A stretch of 50,481 bases of DNA from Flaviramulus sp. (GCF_013001275.1 NZ_JABDMV010000136.1:1-50481), one strand, 5' to 3'; positions 24,076-33,466 are shown, counted from the first letter of the stretch. A program made the numbers and translations. The notes: generated by a model from the letters alone, not told the origin.

Positions 24076-25134
24076 GTGAAAATACTTATTATACAACAAA
24101 AAATGATTGGCGATGTGCTAACAAGCAGCATATTGTTTGAAGTGCTTCGCCAAAAATACCCTACTGGTAAATTAGATTACTTGATTAATGAACACACCTA
24201 CCCCGTTGTACAAAACAACCCTTTTATAAACGAATTTATATTTTTTACAAATAAGGAAGTTTCAAGTAAAATTGCTCTTTTTAAACTTGCTAATAGAATT
24301 AAAAACGAGAATTATGATGTTGTAATCGATGTTTATTCTAAATTTTCAAGCAATCTTATATCATTTCTTTCAGGAGCAAAAACAAGAATTTCAAAATATA
24401 AGTGGTATTCATCATTTATTTATACAGTTACTTTTAAGGAACAAAAAACAGCAAAATCTAATGCAGGATTAGCGATTGAAAACAGAATACAATTTCTTGA
24501 GCCAGTTTTAAATGAAACCGCACAAATTGTTCAACCTAAAATCTATTTAACAAAAAATGAAATAAAGGATTCTCAAAAATTCTTAATTAAACATAAAATA
24601 GATTTCGATGCTCCTTTGTTTATGATTAGTGTTTTAGGTAGTGGTGATAATAAAACTTATCCTATTCCTTACATGGCACAACTTATTGACGCTATTGTTT
24701 CAAACACTAAAGCTCAAATTTTATTCAATTATATTCCAAGTCAAGAACATAAGGTAAAAGCCCTATTGAACTTGTGTAAAATTGAAACTAAAAAACATAT
24801 CTTTTTTAATGTCTTTGGAAAGGATTTAAGAGAATTTCTTGCGATTACAAAACATTGCAATGCCCTTATTGGAAACGAAGGTGGTGCAGTTAATATGGCA
24901 AAGGCATTAAATATTTCAACATTTTCAATTTACTCGCCTTGGATATTAAAAGAAGCTTGGAATATGTTTGAAGATGGTAAAAATCACGTTTCTGTTCATT
25001 TAAATGATGTAAAACCAAAACTTTATATTGGTAAGTCATTAAAAGCTATGAAAAAAAATTCGCCTACTCTTTATGATAAATTTTCACCAGATTTAATTCT
25101 ACCAAAACTTAAGGCGTTTTTAAAAGGTATATAA
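24076..25134 (+). CDS. Glycosyltransferase family 9 (heptosyltransferase-like)
   Basis: GT9 enzymes add heptose to the inner core of lipopolysaccharide. The 352 residues begin MKILIIQQKMIGDVLTSSI, the typical nucleotide-sugar enzyme start with the conserved IGD, and near 280-300 read GNEGGAVNMAKALNISTFSIYSP, the C-terminal donor-binding motif. The start is GTG directly after the dapD TAA; an ATG nine codons later would cut the first strand. The sugar and acceptor are not known. It opens the glycan island. Confidence 0.9.
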   Translation: MKILIIQQKMIGDVLTSSILFEVLRQKYPTGKLDYLINEHTYPVVQNNPFINEFIFFTNKEVSSKIALFKLANRIKNENYDVVIDVYSKFSSNLISFLSGAKTRISKYKWYSSFIYTVTFKEQKTAKSNAGLAIENRIQFLEPVLNETAQIVQPKIYLTKNEIKDSQKFLIKHKIDFDAPLFMISVLGSGDNKTYPIPYMAQLIDAIVSNTKAQILFNYIPSQEHKVKALLNLCKIETKKHIFFNVFGKDLREFLAITKHCNALIGNEGGAVNMAKALNISTFSIYSPWILKEAWNMFEDGKNHVSVHLNDVKPKLYIGKSLKAMKKNSPTLYDKFSPDLILPKLKAFLKGI

Positions 25135-25135
25135 C

Positions 25136-25957
25136 TTATTTTTTATCAATTCCAAATGCTGTCCTGGTTACTTTTTCTTTTTTAGTAGTGACTCTTATTT
25201 TCTGATTTTTCTCAATCATTTCTGGTTTTACATATCCCCTTGCATGATCTAAATGCAAGCAAATAGCGCTATATCTAATCTGTTTTGATTTTATACCCAT
25301 ATTAAAAAGACGCTCGCCTAACTCTCTATCTTCACCACCATATTGCATACGCTCATCATAACCGTTCACTTTTAAAATATCTGCTTTCCAACCGGAAGCG
25401 TTATGACCATTCCAAGTAGCCGTTGTTGGCGTAAATGAGTTTAAAATCTTAGATTTAAAACCTTTTGAAGTTATTTTATTATTCTTAAAAGAATCTTTTA
25501 AACCATGTTTCTTTAACCAATTAATATCAAAACAGTTTTGCTTTTCAATATCATCCTTTGAAATTAATTCGCTAATATTTATGGGTAATTTAAAATATCC
25601 ACCAGATAAGAAATATCCTTGTTCTCGATTGTCCCAATGTGTTTGTAAAAAATCGTTTCTGGCAATACAATCACCATCTGTATAAATTAAATAATCACTT
25701 TTCGAAGCAACTGTAGCTTTATTCAAAATAATGGTTTTTTGAAAGCCATTATCTTTATGCCAAATATGCTGAATTGGATATGAGACTTGTTGTTGAATTT
25801 TTATTATGAGGTGTTTTGTTTTTTCATCAGAACCATCATCGGCAATAACAACTTCAAAATTTTTAAAATTTTGAAACTCATAACTCCATAACACTTTCTC
25901 CAACCAATCAGGATGATTATACGTGCTAATAATTACTGATAAATCAAATGCGCTCAT
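25136..25957 (-). CDS. Glycosyltransferase family 2, with galactosyltransferase-like C-terminal part
   Basis: The N-terminal GT-A domain reads SVIISTYNHPDWLEKVL, VVIADDGSDEKTK and IYTDGDCIARNDF, with the DxD metal motif. The second half has GHNASGWKADILKVNGYDERMQYGGEDRELG split around the ED pair that is typical of the galactosyltransferase/chondroitin-type extension. At 273 residues it is close in layout to the protein encoded at 28262-29059, its probable paralogue. It is soluble or peripheral; the substrate is unknown. Its stop is 1 bp from the end of the convergent GT9 gene. Confidence 0.88.
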   Translation of the reverse strand: MSAFDLSVIISTYNHPDWLEKVLWSYEFQNFKNFEVVIADDGSDEKTKHLIIKIQQQVSYPIQHIWHKDNGFQKTIILNKATVASKSDYLIYTDGDCIARNDFLQTHWDNREQGYFLSGGYFKLPINISELISKDDIEKQNCFDINWLKKHGLKDSFKNNKITSKGFKSKILNSFTPTTATWNGHNASGWKADILKVNGYDERMQYGGEDRELGERLFNMGIKSKQIRYSAICLHLDHARGYVKPEMIEKNQKIRVTTKKEKVTRTAFGIDKK

Positions 25958-25999
25958 TGCAACAAAAATAACTATTTTTACCCAACCTTAAAGTAAAAT

Positions 26000-26761
26000 A
26001 TGATTAAACTATCTGGTGTTATTATCACTTTTAATGAGGAACGAAACATTGAAAAATGTTTGAAATCTCTGGTAATCGTCGTAGATGAAATTGTGGTGGT
26101 CGATTCTTTTTCAACTGATAATACCAAAAGTATATGTGCTAAATATGGAGTAAAATTTATTGAACAAACATTTTTAGGCTATGTAGAACAGAAAAATTTT
26201 GCCCTAAAACAAGCTAATCATGATTATATTGTATCTCTTGATGGTGATGAAGCACTTTCAGAAAATCTTCAAATGTCTATTTTAAATTTGAAAAACAATT
26301 GGACATATAATGGTTATTATAGTAACAGATATAATAACTTTTGTGGACAATGGATAAAATACTCTGATTGGTACCCTAATAAAAAGTTACGTGTTTTTGA
26401 TAGAAGAAAAGCAGAGTGGAAAGGTATTAATCCGCACGACCATGTGGAATTACATGATGCCAACGAAAAAACGGGTTATTTAAAAGGTGATATTTTACAT
26501 TGGACGTATCAATCCTATTCCGAATTTAACCTAAAAACTGAATATTTTTCATCTATAGCTGCAAAATCATATTACGGCTTAGGAAAAAAAGCACCTTTTT
26601 GGAAAATAGTATTCAACCCAACATGGGCATTTCTTAAGGCGTATTTTTTAAGATTTGGTTTTCTTGATGGTGTTAACGGATTTGTAATTTGCGTGCAAAC
26701 AGCAAACATTACATTTTTAAAGTACATTAAATTGCGTGAGTTAATAAAACAGAAAAACTAA
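26000..26761 (+). CDS. Glycosyltransferase family 2 (WaaE/KdtX-like)
   Basis: The 253-residue GT-A enzyme shows LSGVIITFNEERNIEKCLKS, DEIVVVDSFSTDNTK, GYVEQKNFALKQA and IVSLDGDEALSENL, close to the WaaE/KdtX group that adds sugars to the lipopolysaccharide inner core. The GDEALS motif and the later WKGINPHDHVEL stretch are typical. A hydrophobic C-terminal part (FNPTWAFLKAYFLRFGFLDG) suggests membrane contact. Its end overlaps the convergent kinase-like gene by 4 bp. Confidence 0.88.
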   Translation: MIKLSGVIITFNEERNIEKCLKSLVIVVDEIVVVDSFSTDNTKSICAKYGVKFIEQTFLGYVEQKNFALKQANHDYIVSLDGDEALSENLQMSILNLKNNWTYNGYYSNRYNNFCGQWIKYSDWYPNKKLRVFDRRKAEWKGINPHDHVELHDANEKTGYLKGDILHWTYQSYSEFNLKTEYFSSIAAKSYYGLGKKAPFWKIVFNPTWAFLKAYFLRFGFLDGVNGFVICVQTANITFLKYIKLRELIKQKN

Positions 26762-27525
26762 TTCTTCTTCCAGAACTTTAGTTTCTTTTTAAGTCGTTGT
26801 TTGCTATGATATTTTTCTTGAAAAGTCTCTGTTTCTTGCCACATTATATTAAAAATCTTTTCATAATTTTCACCAGAGCATTTTGCATATTCATCGCTCA
26901 TAATTTCAATCATAAATTTATGAATTGTAAGTCTTGAAAAATTCTTAATCCGAGTTTCAAAATCTAATGGTTTAAATTCCATTCTATTTAAGTCTACCAG
27001 ATAAAAATTATAATCACCCTTGTTTATTTTAATTAAAGTATTACCAGGAGAATGGTCTAAAAAATGAATCCCTTTTTCATGTAATTCATATGTAAACCTC
27101 GTGAAAGCGCGGAGTATCGCTTCATGATTTGGATAATTTAAATCTGTTGTAAGTTCTCTATAAGTTAAATCGCAATCTTGGTGTTCACTAATATAATAAC
27201 TTTTATTAAATGCAAAAAGTGATTTAAACTCATAATATGCTATAGGTTGAGGAGTTCCTATATTTAATTCGACTAAATTATTTGCGTATTCAAAAGAACG
27301 TTGTGCTTTGCTTTTTCTAAAAAATTTATAAGCAATTTTATTAATAATATTAGGCACTCTAAAAGACTTTACATTTAAAGTCATATCATTTAACTGAAAC
27401 AACTTTAATGAGTTTCGATCTTGGTTACCAAAATCTTTACCTTTTTTGTCAAAATTGGTAATAATATCATCTAAGAAATCAGCATGATTCTTAAAATTAT
27501 TATGAATTATTTTTTTACTAATCAT
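26758..27525 (-). CDS. Lipopolysaccharide (Kdo/InaA-type) kinase family protein
   Basis: The 255 residues follow the LPS kinase fold: RSFEYANNLVELNIGTPQPIAYYE around the first lobe, YYISEHQDCDLTYRE as hinge, GIHFLDHSPGNTLIKI with catalytic Asp and Asn (D-x4-N), and FYLVDLNRMEF as the metal-binding Asp. Family members (WaaP, KdkA, InaA) phosphorylate core sugars or Kdo. Inside a glycan island this is the likely job, though the target is not shown. It overlaps the upstream methyltransferase gene by 8 bp and is probably co-translated. Confidence 0.82.
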   Translation of the reverse strand: MISKKIIHNNFKNHADFLDDIITNFDKKGKDFGNQDRNSLKLFQLNDMTLNVKSFRVPNIINKIAYKFFRKSKAQRSFEYANNLVELNIGTPQPIAYYEFKSLFAFNKSYYISEHQDCDLTYRELTTDLNYPNHEAILRAFTRFTYELHEKGIHFLDHSPGNTLIKINKGDYNFYLVDLNRMEFKPLDFETRIKNFSRLTIHKFMIEIMSDEYAKCSGENYEKIFNIMWQETETFQEKYHSKQRLKKKLKFWKKN

Positions 27526-28168
27526 TAGCTATTTTTGCTACGGTAGCATATTGAACAAACCGCATATCTAATTGGGTGAATAACGTTAAAATATAAAACA
27601 TATAAGGCTTTAATGATTTGCTTTTATTTATGCCTTTATGGGTTATTAATTGAAATCCTAGTTCCTCATACATTCTTCTGATGCTTTTCTTAGTAAAGAA
27701 TCGTAAATGCGTTCTATCCATAACCCCATAATCTTCATATTTCCAATCCTTATTAATCAGCACTTTGATAAAAGTTTTGTAAAACCTGACATTTGGTAAA
27801 GAACTTATTATTATTCCATTTTTTGAAAGCTTATTTTTTATAATACTTATAACGGAATACGGATCAACTAAATGCTCCAAAACATCATTAAAATAAACGA
27901 CATCAAAATATCCATCTGGTAAATCTTCAATAAAATCTTCACACTTACCAATAAAAACTTTATCTAGTTTTTTTTGAGCTTTATTACCGTGAAGTTGCAT
28001 ATATTCAATTCCCCAAACCTCTGCATTGTTTCGTTTTTTTATAATTTCTGCAAAAGCGCCATTTCCACATCCTATGTCTAAAACACATTTAGCATCTATA
28101 GGCAAAAACTCAAGCATTTCATGACGGACATTATCATAATATCCTTTAGGTTTGTTTTCATAATCCAT
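27518..28168 (-). CDS. Class I SAM-dependent methyltransferase
   Basis: The SAM-binding motif VLDIGCGNGAFAEII lies near 30-44, with an acidic strand (VWGIEYMQ), DVVYFNDVLEHLVDPY and a late ISSLPNVRF strand, typical of small-molecule or sugar methyltransferases. At 216 residues it is complete. The C-terminal helix (FYILTLFTQLDMRFVQY) is hydrophobic and may contact the membrane. Co-transcription with the LPS-kinase-like gene suggests modification of the same glycan. Confidence 0.88.
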   Translation of the reverse strand: MDYENKPKGYYDNVRHEMLEFLPIDAKCVLDIGCGNGAFAEIIKKRNNAEVWGIEYMQLHGNKAQKKLDKVFIGKCEDFIEDLPDGYFDVVYFNDVLEHLVDPYSVISIIKNKLSKNGIIISSLPNVRFYKTFIKVLINKDWKYEDYGVMDRTHLRFFTKKSIRRMYEELGFQLITHKGINKSKSLKPYMFYILTLFTQLDMRFVQYATVAKIAND

Positions 28169-28261
28169 TTATCAAAAATATGAAATTTCAAACTGCCTTT
28201 TTAAACTATTACCTATTTAAGTGATAAAAAAAACATTAATTTGCAAATCAAATATTTATTT

Positions 28262-29059
28262 ATGTCTTCATATCCTAAATGCACTTTAGTAACACCAACT
28301 TATAACTGGCCAAATGCATTAGAGCTATTACTTTTAAGCATAAAAAATCAATCCATATATCCAAATGAGGTTATTATTGCAGATGATGGTTCAAAAAAAG
28401 AGACTGCAGGTTTAATAAAAAGGTTTCAACAAGATTTTCCCGTTCCATTGCACCATGTTTGGCATAAAGACAATAAAAATCAGAAACCCGCAATAATGAA
28501 TAAAGCCATTGCAAAAGCTAAAAATAATTATATAATTGAAATTGACGGTGATATTATAATGCATAAAGATTTTGTTAAGGATCATTTGCATATGGCTAAA
28601 AAAAACACCTTTTTATATGGCAGTAGAGTAAATATTCAAGAGGATTATTTGAAAGATTTATTTGAAAAAAAACAAACCACTTTTCACTTTTTCTCTAAAG
28701 GAATAAAAAAACGAGGGAGAACACTTCGTATCCCGTTTCTTTCAAATTTATATAAAGAAGAAGATACAAGATCTTCAAAATTAAGAGGTTGTAATATGTC
28801 TTTTTGGAGAGATGATTTTATTAAAGTAAATGGTTTTAATGAAAACCTCGTGGGATGGGGAATAGATGATAGTGAAATGATCCAACGATTATTAAATATA
28901 GGAGTAAAAGGAAAGCGATTAAAATTTAGAGGCATTGTTTATCATATTTATCATAAAGAACAAGATAAGAGCCATATAAATATCAATGAAATTATTGAAA
29001 ACGAAACAACTAAGAAAAAAATAACTTTTATTGAAAAAGGAATTAATCAATACTTATAA
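28262..29059 (+). CDS. Glycosyltransferase family 2 (paralogue of the gene at 25136)
   Basis: The start chosen is MSSYPKCTLVTPTYN at 28262; an ATG 21 bp upstream would add residues with no family match. Motifs are NEVIIADDGSKKETAG, HHVWHKDNKNQKPAIMNKA, IEIDGDIIMHKDF (DxD) and GCNMSFWRDDFIKVNGFNEN followed by GWGIDDSEM. The same blocks occur in the minus-strand GT2 at 25136-25957 (IADDGSDEKT, HIWHKDNGFQK, TDGD, VNGYDER), so the two are paralogues flanking the island. The product is 265 residues; the substrate is unknown. Confidence 0.87.
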   Translation: MSSYPKCTLVTPTYNWPNALELLLLSIKNQSIYPNEVIIADDGSKKETAGLIKRFQQDFPVPLHHVWHKDNKNQKPAIMNKAIAKAKNNYIIEIDGDIIMHKDFVKDHLHMAKKNTFLYGSRVNIQEDYLKDLFEKKQTTFHFFSKGIKKRGRTLRIPFLSNLYKEEDTRSSKLRGCNMSFWRDDFIKVNGFNENLVGWGIDDSEMIQRLLNIGVKGKRLKFRGIVYHIYHKEQDKSHININEIIENETTKKKITFIEKGINQYL

Positions 29060-29061
29060 TA

Positions 29062-29991
29062 ATGGCTTTTGATGTTACAGTTATAATTATCAATTACAAT
29101 ACTACAGATTACACAGTAAATTGTATTGAGTCCATTCTAAAACATACTTCTAAGTCATTAAAATGTCAATATTTAATAGTCGACAATGCTTCTAAATCTG
29201 AAAACTATTATAACTTAAAAAAATATGTTGATTCCATTTCTCAAATCAACAATATTAAACTTATAAGAAGCCCCATAAACACAGGGTTCGGTGGAGGAAA
29301 CATGATTGGATCTAGAGAAGCTCAAGGAAAATATTTAGCCTTCATAAATAACGATGTTCTATTTACTAATGATTGTTTACTAATTCTTAAAAACTTCATG
29401 GACTCTAATAAAAATGTTGGAGTTTGCGGACCACAAGCATTTAAGGAAAATATGGATTTATTGCCAACAATAGATCATTTTGCTTCACTTGGCAGAGAAT
29501 TATTAGGTAGAAAAGTATTAGAAAAATTAAATTCGAAAAAATACCCAAAACGGAAAAAATTATATAAACAACCTCAGAACGGTCAATTTGTAGCTGGTAG
29601 TTTTATGTTTTTCTCATCTATAGATTTTAATCAAGTTGGTGGTTTCGATACCAATATTTTTCTATACCATGAAGAAACAGATATTTGTAAGCGGCTTGCC
29701 AAAATAAATAAACAATCTTATTTAGTTCCAGATGGTGAATTTATACATTTTCATGGTGCGAGTACACCAAAAAGTATCGATTTGAAAATTGAGTTAAAAA
29801 TTTCGTTGCTATATGTAATAAGAAAACATTACGGCATGATCCAATTTTATATTCTGCTTACTTATTTACAAATTAAATATTTTTTTAGCAGTCTAATAAA
29901 ACCTAAAAATTGGTCAGTTTTTTTGGTGCTTATTAAACAAGCTCCATTATCGATGTCACTAAAACATAAACAACAAATTCATCGTTTATAA
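29062..29991 (+). CDS. Glycosyltransferase family 2 (rhamnosyltransferase-like)
   Basis: The 309 residues match the WbbL/rhamnosyltransferase group: VTVIIINYNTTDYTVNCIES, YLIVDNASKS, NTGFGGGNMIGSREAQGKYLAFINND (shown in part: FINNDVLF), then GSFMFFSSIDFNQVGGFD and FLYHEETDICKRL, where the acidic triplet is the catalytic base region. The C-terminal part has a hydrophobic helix (FYILLTYLQIKYFFS). It starts 2 bp after the preceding GT2 and ends 1 bp before tsaC. Confidence 0.88.
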   Translation: MAFDVTVIIINYNTTDYTVNCIESILKHTSKSLKCQYLIVDNASKSENYYNLKKYVDSISQINNIKLIRSPINTGFGGGNMIGSREAQGKYLAFINNDVLFTNDCLLILKNFMDSNKNVGVCGPQAFKENMDLLPTIDHFASLGRELLGRKVLEKLNSKKYPKRKKLYKQPQNGQFVAGSFMFFSSIDFNQVGGFDTNIFLYHEETDICKRLAKINKQSYLVPDGEFIHFHGASTPKSIDLKIELKISLLYVIRKHYGMIQFYILLTYLQIKYFFSSLIKPKNWSVFLVLIKQAPLSMSLKHKQQIHRL

Positions 29992-29992
29992 A

Positions 29993-30553
29993 ATGCAACC
30001 TGAAATAAATAATGCATTAAAAGTTTTAAAAAATGGCGGGCTTATACTCTACCCGACGGATACTGTTTGGGGTATTGGTTGTGATGCAACCAATAGGGAG
30101 GCCGTTAAAAAAGTTTACAAGTTAAAGCAACGTGAAGATTCGAAAGCACTTATTTGTTTAGTTGCAGATGATAGAATGCTAAAAAAATATGTAAAACAAA
30201 TACCGGAAGCTGCTTTAAATATTATAGATATTACTGACAAGCCAACCACGATAATATATGATGATGCCCAAAATTTAGCAACTAATTTAATTGCTACTGA
30301 TGGCACAATTGCAATAAGAATTCCTGACGATGATTTTTGTTATTGGCTTTCAAGGAAACTTAATGGCGCATTAGTATCCAGTTCTGCAAATATTAGTGGC
30401 CAACCAACGCCCAAATCGTTTAAAGAAATAGCACCTGAGGTTTTAAAAGGTGTAGACTATGTTGTAAATTTGCACCGCGATAAAATTTGCAACAAACCGT
30501 CTTCAATTATTAAATTGTCTAATAGTGGTATTGTAAAGATTATACGAGAGTAA
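29993..30553 (+). CDS. tsaC: L-threonylcarbamoyladenylate synthase (Sua5/YrdC/YciO type)
   Basis: This enzyme makes the threonylcarbamoyl-AMP used for the t6A37 modification of tRNAs reading ANN codons. The 186 residues are the short YrdC/TsaC form without the Sua5 C-terminal domain. Motifs are GGLILYPTDTVWGIGCDA near 14-31, KQREDSKALICLV and GALVSSSANISGQPTP. YciO-type proteins are close relatives and cannot be fully excluded. It is followed 7 bp later by the CCA-type tRNA nucleotidyltransferase, so both genes concern tRNA. Confidence 0.88.
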   Translation: MQPEINNALKVLKNGGLILYPTDTVWGIGCDATNREAVKKVYKLKQREDSKALICLVADDRMLKKYVKQIPEAALNIIDITDKPTTIIYDDAQNLATNLIATDGTIAIRIPDDDFCYWLSRKLNGALVSSSANISGQPTPKSFKEIAPEVLKGVDYVVNLHRDKICNKPSSIIKLSNSGIVKIIRE

Positions 30554-30560
30554 AATATTA

Positions 30561-31994
30561 ATGAATTACACACAAGCACTTCAGCAAAATATATTTAAAA
30601 CAATTTCTAAATCTGCTACAGAATTAGGTGTTGAAAGCTATGTGATTGGCGGGTATGTACGTGATTTTATTTTAAATCGTGGCAATGCTAAAGATATTGA
30701 TATTGTTGCCATTGGTAACGGCATTCAGCTTGCTCAACAGGTTGCAAAAAATATTCCAAACCAACCAAAAGTTCAAGTTTTTAAAACCTACGGGACGGCT
30801 ATGCTTCAATTTGATGATATTGAAATAGAATTTGTAGGAGCTAGAAAAGAATCATATACCGAAAATAGCAGAAATCCAGCTGTAGAAAATGGAACTTTGG
30901 AAGACGACCAAAACCGTAGAGATTTTACTATTAATGCATTAGCTTTAAGTTTAAATACTTCCAATTTCGGAGATTTACTCGATCCGTTCAATGGGATAGA
31001 AGATTTAAAAAATAAAATCATTCGAACTCCATTAAATCCTGACATAACATATAGCGACGATCCATTAAGAATGATGCGAGCCATTAGATTTGCCACTCAG
31101 TTAAATTTTGAAATTGAAGAGAAATCTTTACAAGCTATAACTAAAAATAGTCAAAGAATAAAAATAATAACTGAAGAACGAATCGTTACTGAACTCAATA
31201 AAATATTGGAAAGTAAAAAACCTTCTGTTGGATTTTTATTGTTAGAAAAAACAGGATTATTAGATTATATATTACCAGAACTTACAGCTTTAAAAGGTAT
31301 TGATGAAATTGAAGGGCAAAGACATAAAGATAATTTTTATCATACTTTAGAAGTAGTAGATAATATTTCAATAAACACAGATAATTTATGGCTTCGTTGG
31401 GCGGCTTTACTACACGATATAGGGAAAGCACCAACAAAAAAATTTAGTAAAAAAGTGGGTTGGACATTTCATGGACATGAGTTTGAAGGATCTAAAATGG
31501 TTTATCAATTGTTCAAAAGATTAAAAATGCCTTTAAATGATAAAATGAAGTTTGTTCAGAAAATGGTATTAATGAGTTCCCGCCCTATTGTATTGGCTCA
31601 AGAAATTGTTACCGATTCTGCGGTGCGTAGATTGGTCTTTGATGCTGGCAATTATGTAGATGATTTAATGACACTTTGCGAAGCAGATATTACCACTAAG
31701 AATCCTAAAAAATTCAATAAATATCAAAACAACTTCAAAATAGTACGTGAAAAAATTATTGAAGTTGAAGCACGTGATCATGTAAGGAATTTTCAGCCCC
31801 CAATTTCTGGTGATGAGATAATGAAAGCCTTTAACATAAAACCTTCTAAAGAAATTGGCCTAATAAAAGAAGCTATAAAAGAAGCCATTTTAGAAGGTGA
31901 AATACCTAATGAATTTAATGCTGCTCATGAGTTAATGCTCAAAAAAGGCCAAGATTTAGGTTTAAAAGTAAGTAATCATGTTAAAAATAGTTAG
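30561..31994 (+). CDS. CCA tRNA nucleotidyltransferase with HD domain
   Basis: Class II nucleotidyltransferases build or repair the tRNA 3' CCA end; neither tRNA here encodes CCA, so one is required. The head domain has VIGGYVRDFILNRG near 26-39 and DIDIVAIG (catalytic Asp pair), then RRDFTINALALSL and DDPLRMMRAIRFATQ. The C-terminal half holds an HD phosphohydrolase motif in RWAALLHDIGKAPT near 275-288 with HGHEFEG. The 477 residues are typical for Bacteroidota. Whether it makes full CCA or only poly(A) cannot be read off. Its 3' end overlaps the next frame by 17 bp. Confidence 0.92.
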   Translation: MNYTQALQQNIFKTISKSATELGVESYVIGGYVRDFILNRGNAKDIDIVAIGNGIQLAQQVAKNIPNQPKVQVFKTYGTAMLQFDDIEIEFVGARKESYTENSRNPAVENGTLEDDQNRRDFTINALALSLNTSNFGDLLDPFNGIEDLKNKIIRTPLNPDITYSDDPLRMMRAIRFATQLNFEIEEKSLQAITKNSQRIKIITEERIVTELNKILESKKPSVGFLLLEKTGLLDYILPELTALKGIDEIEGQRHKDNFYHTLEVVDNISINTDNLWLRWAALLHDIGKAPTKKFSKKVGWTFHGHEFEGSKMVYQLFKRLKMPLNDKMKFVQKMVLMSSRPIVLAQEIVTDSAVRRLVFDAGNYVDDLMTLCEADITTKNPKKFNKYQNNFKIVREKIIEVEARDHVRNFQPPISGDEIMKAFNIKPSKEIGLIKEAIKEAILEGEIPNEFNAAHELMLKKGQDLGLKVSNHVKNS

Positions 31995-32430
31995 AACGAA
32001 TTCTACTAATTCAGATTTTACAAATTTAGTTAAACAACTAGATGCATACTTAAAAATAATTGATGGTGCCGAACATGATTTTTATAATCAATACAACAAT
32101 ATCGATGTTTTACAGCACGCCATAATTGCCTATTACAACAATATTCCTTTTGATTGTGGAGCTTTTAAAATATTTAATAATGTTTGCGTTGAAATAAAAC
32201 GCATGTTTACCGACCCAAAAACAAGAAAAACCGGTGTCGCTTCAAAAATTTTAAATGAACTAGAAGTTTGGGCAAAAGAGTTAAATAATAATTACTGCAT
32301 CTTAGAAACCGGAAAAAGACAAATTCAGGCAGTGAATTTTTAAAAAAAAAATAATTACATGTTTATACCAAATTTTGGTCAATATAAAAACATTAATAAT
32401 AGTTTATGTTTTAAAAAAGAATTAAACTAA
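31978..32430 (+). pseudogene. GNAT acetyltransferase interrupted by an in-frame TAA
   Basis: The first 121 codons encode most of a GNAT domain: the acetyl-CoA site VEIKRMFTDPKTRKTGVASKI (shown in part: RKTGVASKIL), then CILETGKRQIQAVNF. TAA at 32341-32343 follows. The same frame continues without another stop for 28 codons, reading KKNNYMFIPNFGQY then NNSLCFKKELN, the expected C-terminal strands, to TAA at 32428-32430. One T-to-A change of a Tyr codon (TAT to TAA, giving NF-Tyr-KK) explains the break; it lies at the head of an A10 run. The restored stop overlaps the ctaA ATG as TAATG. It is a recent nonsense mutation or a sequencing error. Confidence 0.85.
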
Positions 32431-33446
32431 TGAAGAAAGACAACAAGAAAGTAATTTATTGGCTTTTAACTGGGTGCATGTTAATTTTTATTATGGTAAT
32501 TATTGGAGGCATTACAAGACTTACACATTCAGGTTTGTCTATTTCTAATTATAAATTAATTTCCGGAACCATCCCGCCTATGAGCGATGTTGAATGGCAG
32601 GAGGCCTTTGATTTATATAAACAATATCCTGAGTATCAAAAATTAAATACTCATTTTAACTTACAAGATTTTAAGGACATATACTTTTGGGAATGGCTTC
32701 ATCGGGTAATTGGTCGTTTTATAGGTATAGTGTTCTTTATACCTTTTTTATACTTTTTAATTACGAAGCAACTAACAAAACCAACAATTAAAAAATCTAT
32801 TATTTTAATGTGTTTGGGTGCTTTTCAAGGCTTTCTAGGTTGGTATATGGTTAAAAGTGGGCTTGTAGATAATCCAGACGTAAGTCACTATAGACTGGCT
32901 GCTCATTTAACGACCGCTTTTTTAACCTTCGCTTATACGTTTTGGGTTGCTTTAGATTTAATATTTCCACAAAAAAAAGTAGTATCAAATTCCTTTAGAA
33001 ACTTAATAAGGTTTGGTTTATTTATATTAATCATACAAATAATTTATGGTGCTTTTGTGGCGGGTTTAGACGCCGGATTTATTCATAACCATTGGCCTAT
33101 GATGAGTGAAGGTAAATTTATGCACCAAACCGTGTATATCGAACAAAATCCGATATATAAAAACTTTTTTGAAGGCAAAAGTGGGGTTCAATTTATTCAT
33201 AGAACATTAGCATATATTGTTGTATTGTTCATTATTATCATTTGGAAAAAATCTAGAAAATTACAGCTTTTAAAAATTCAAAATAATGCCATAAATATTT
33301 TATTACTAGTGGTTATTATTCAATTTTTATTAGGTGTATTTACATTAATATTTCAAGTTCCAATTTGGCTTGGCGTTGCTCATCAAGTAGGCGCTTTTTT
33401 CTTGTTAAGCGCCATGACATTTACTCTGCATCGCTTTACAAAATAA
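32430..33446 (+). CDS. ctaA: Heme A synthase (COX15/CtaA)
   Basis: This inner-membrane protein oxidises heme O to heme A for cytochrome c oxidase. The 338 residues have about eight hydrophobic helices in two halves. Conserved histidines are in EWLHRVIGRF, HYRLAAHL, FIHRTLAY and VAHQVGAFF, and GGITRLTHSGLSISNYK marks the first helix. The central loop (LDAGFIHNHWPMM) is typical of the COX15 type. The ATG shares one base with the stop of the damaged GNAT gene, so translation coupling may be affected by that lesion. Confidence 0.93.
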   Translation: MKKDNKKVIYWLLTGCMLIFIMVIIGGITRLTHSGLSISNYKLISGTIPPMSDVEWQEAFDLYKQYPEYQKLNTHFNLQDFKDIYFWEWLHRVIGRFIGIVFFIPFLYFLITKQLTKPTIKKSIILMCLGAFQGFLGWYMVKSGLVDNPDVSHYRLAAHLTTAFLTFAYTFWVALDLIFPQKKVVSNSFRNLIRFGLFILIIQIIYGAFVAGLDAGFIHNHWPMMSEGKFMHQTVYIEQNPIYKNFFEGKSGVQFIHRTLAYIVVLFIIIIWKKSRKLQLLKIQNNAINILLLVVIIQFLLGVFTLIFQVPIWLGVAHQVGAFFLLSAMTFTLHRFTK

Positions 33447-33458
33447 TTAAAAAAGTCT

Positions 33459-33466
33459 ACCTTTGT
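33459..33466 (+). promoter_or_regulatory. -7 box before the PRiA4-ORF3-type gene
   Basis: TACCTTTG fits TAnnTTTG and lies 18 bp before the ATG at 33485. It excludes the longer open frame that starts inside ctaA. Confidence 0.5.
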
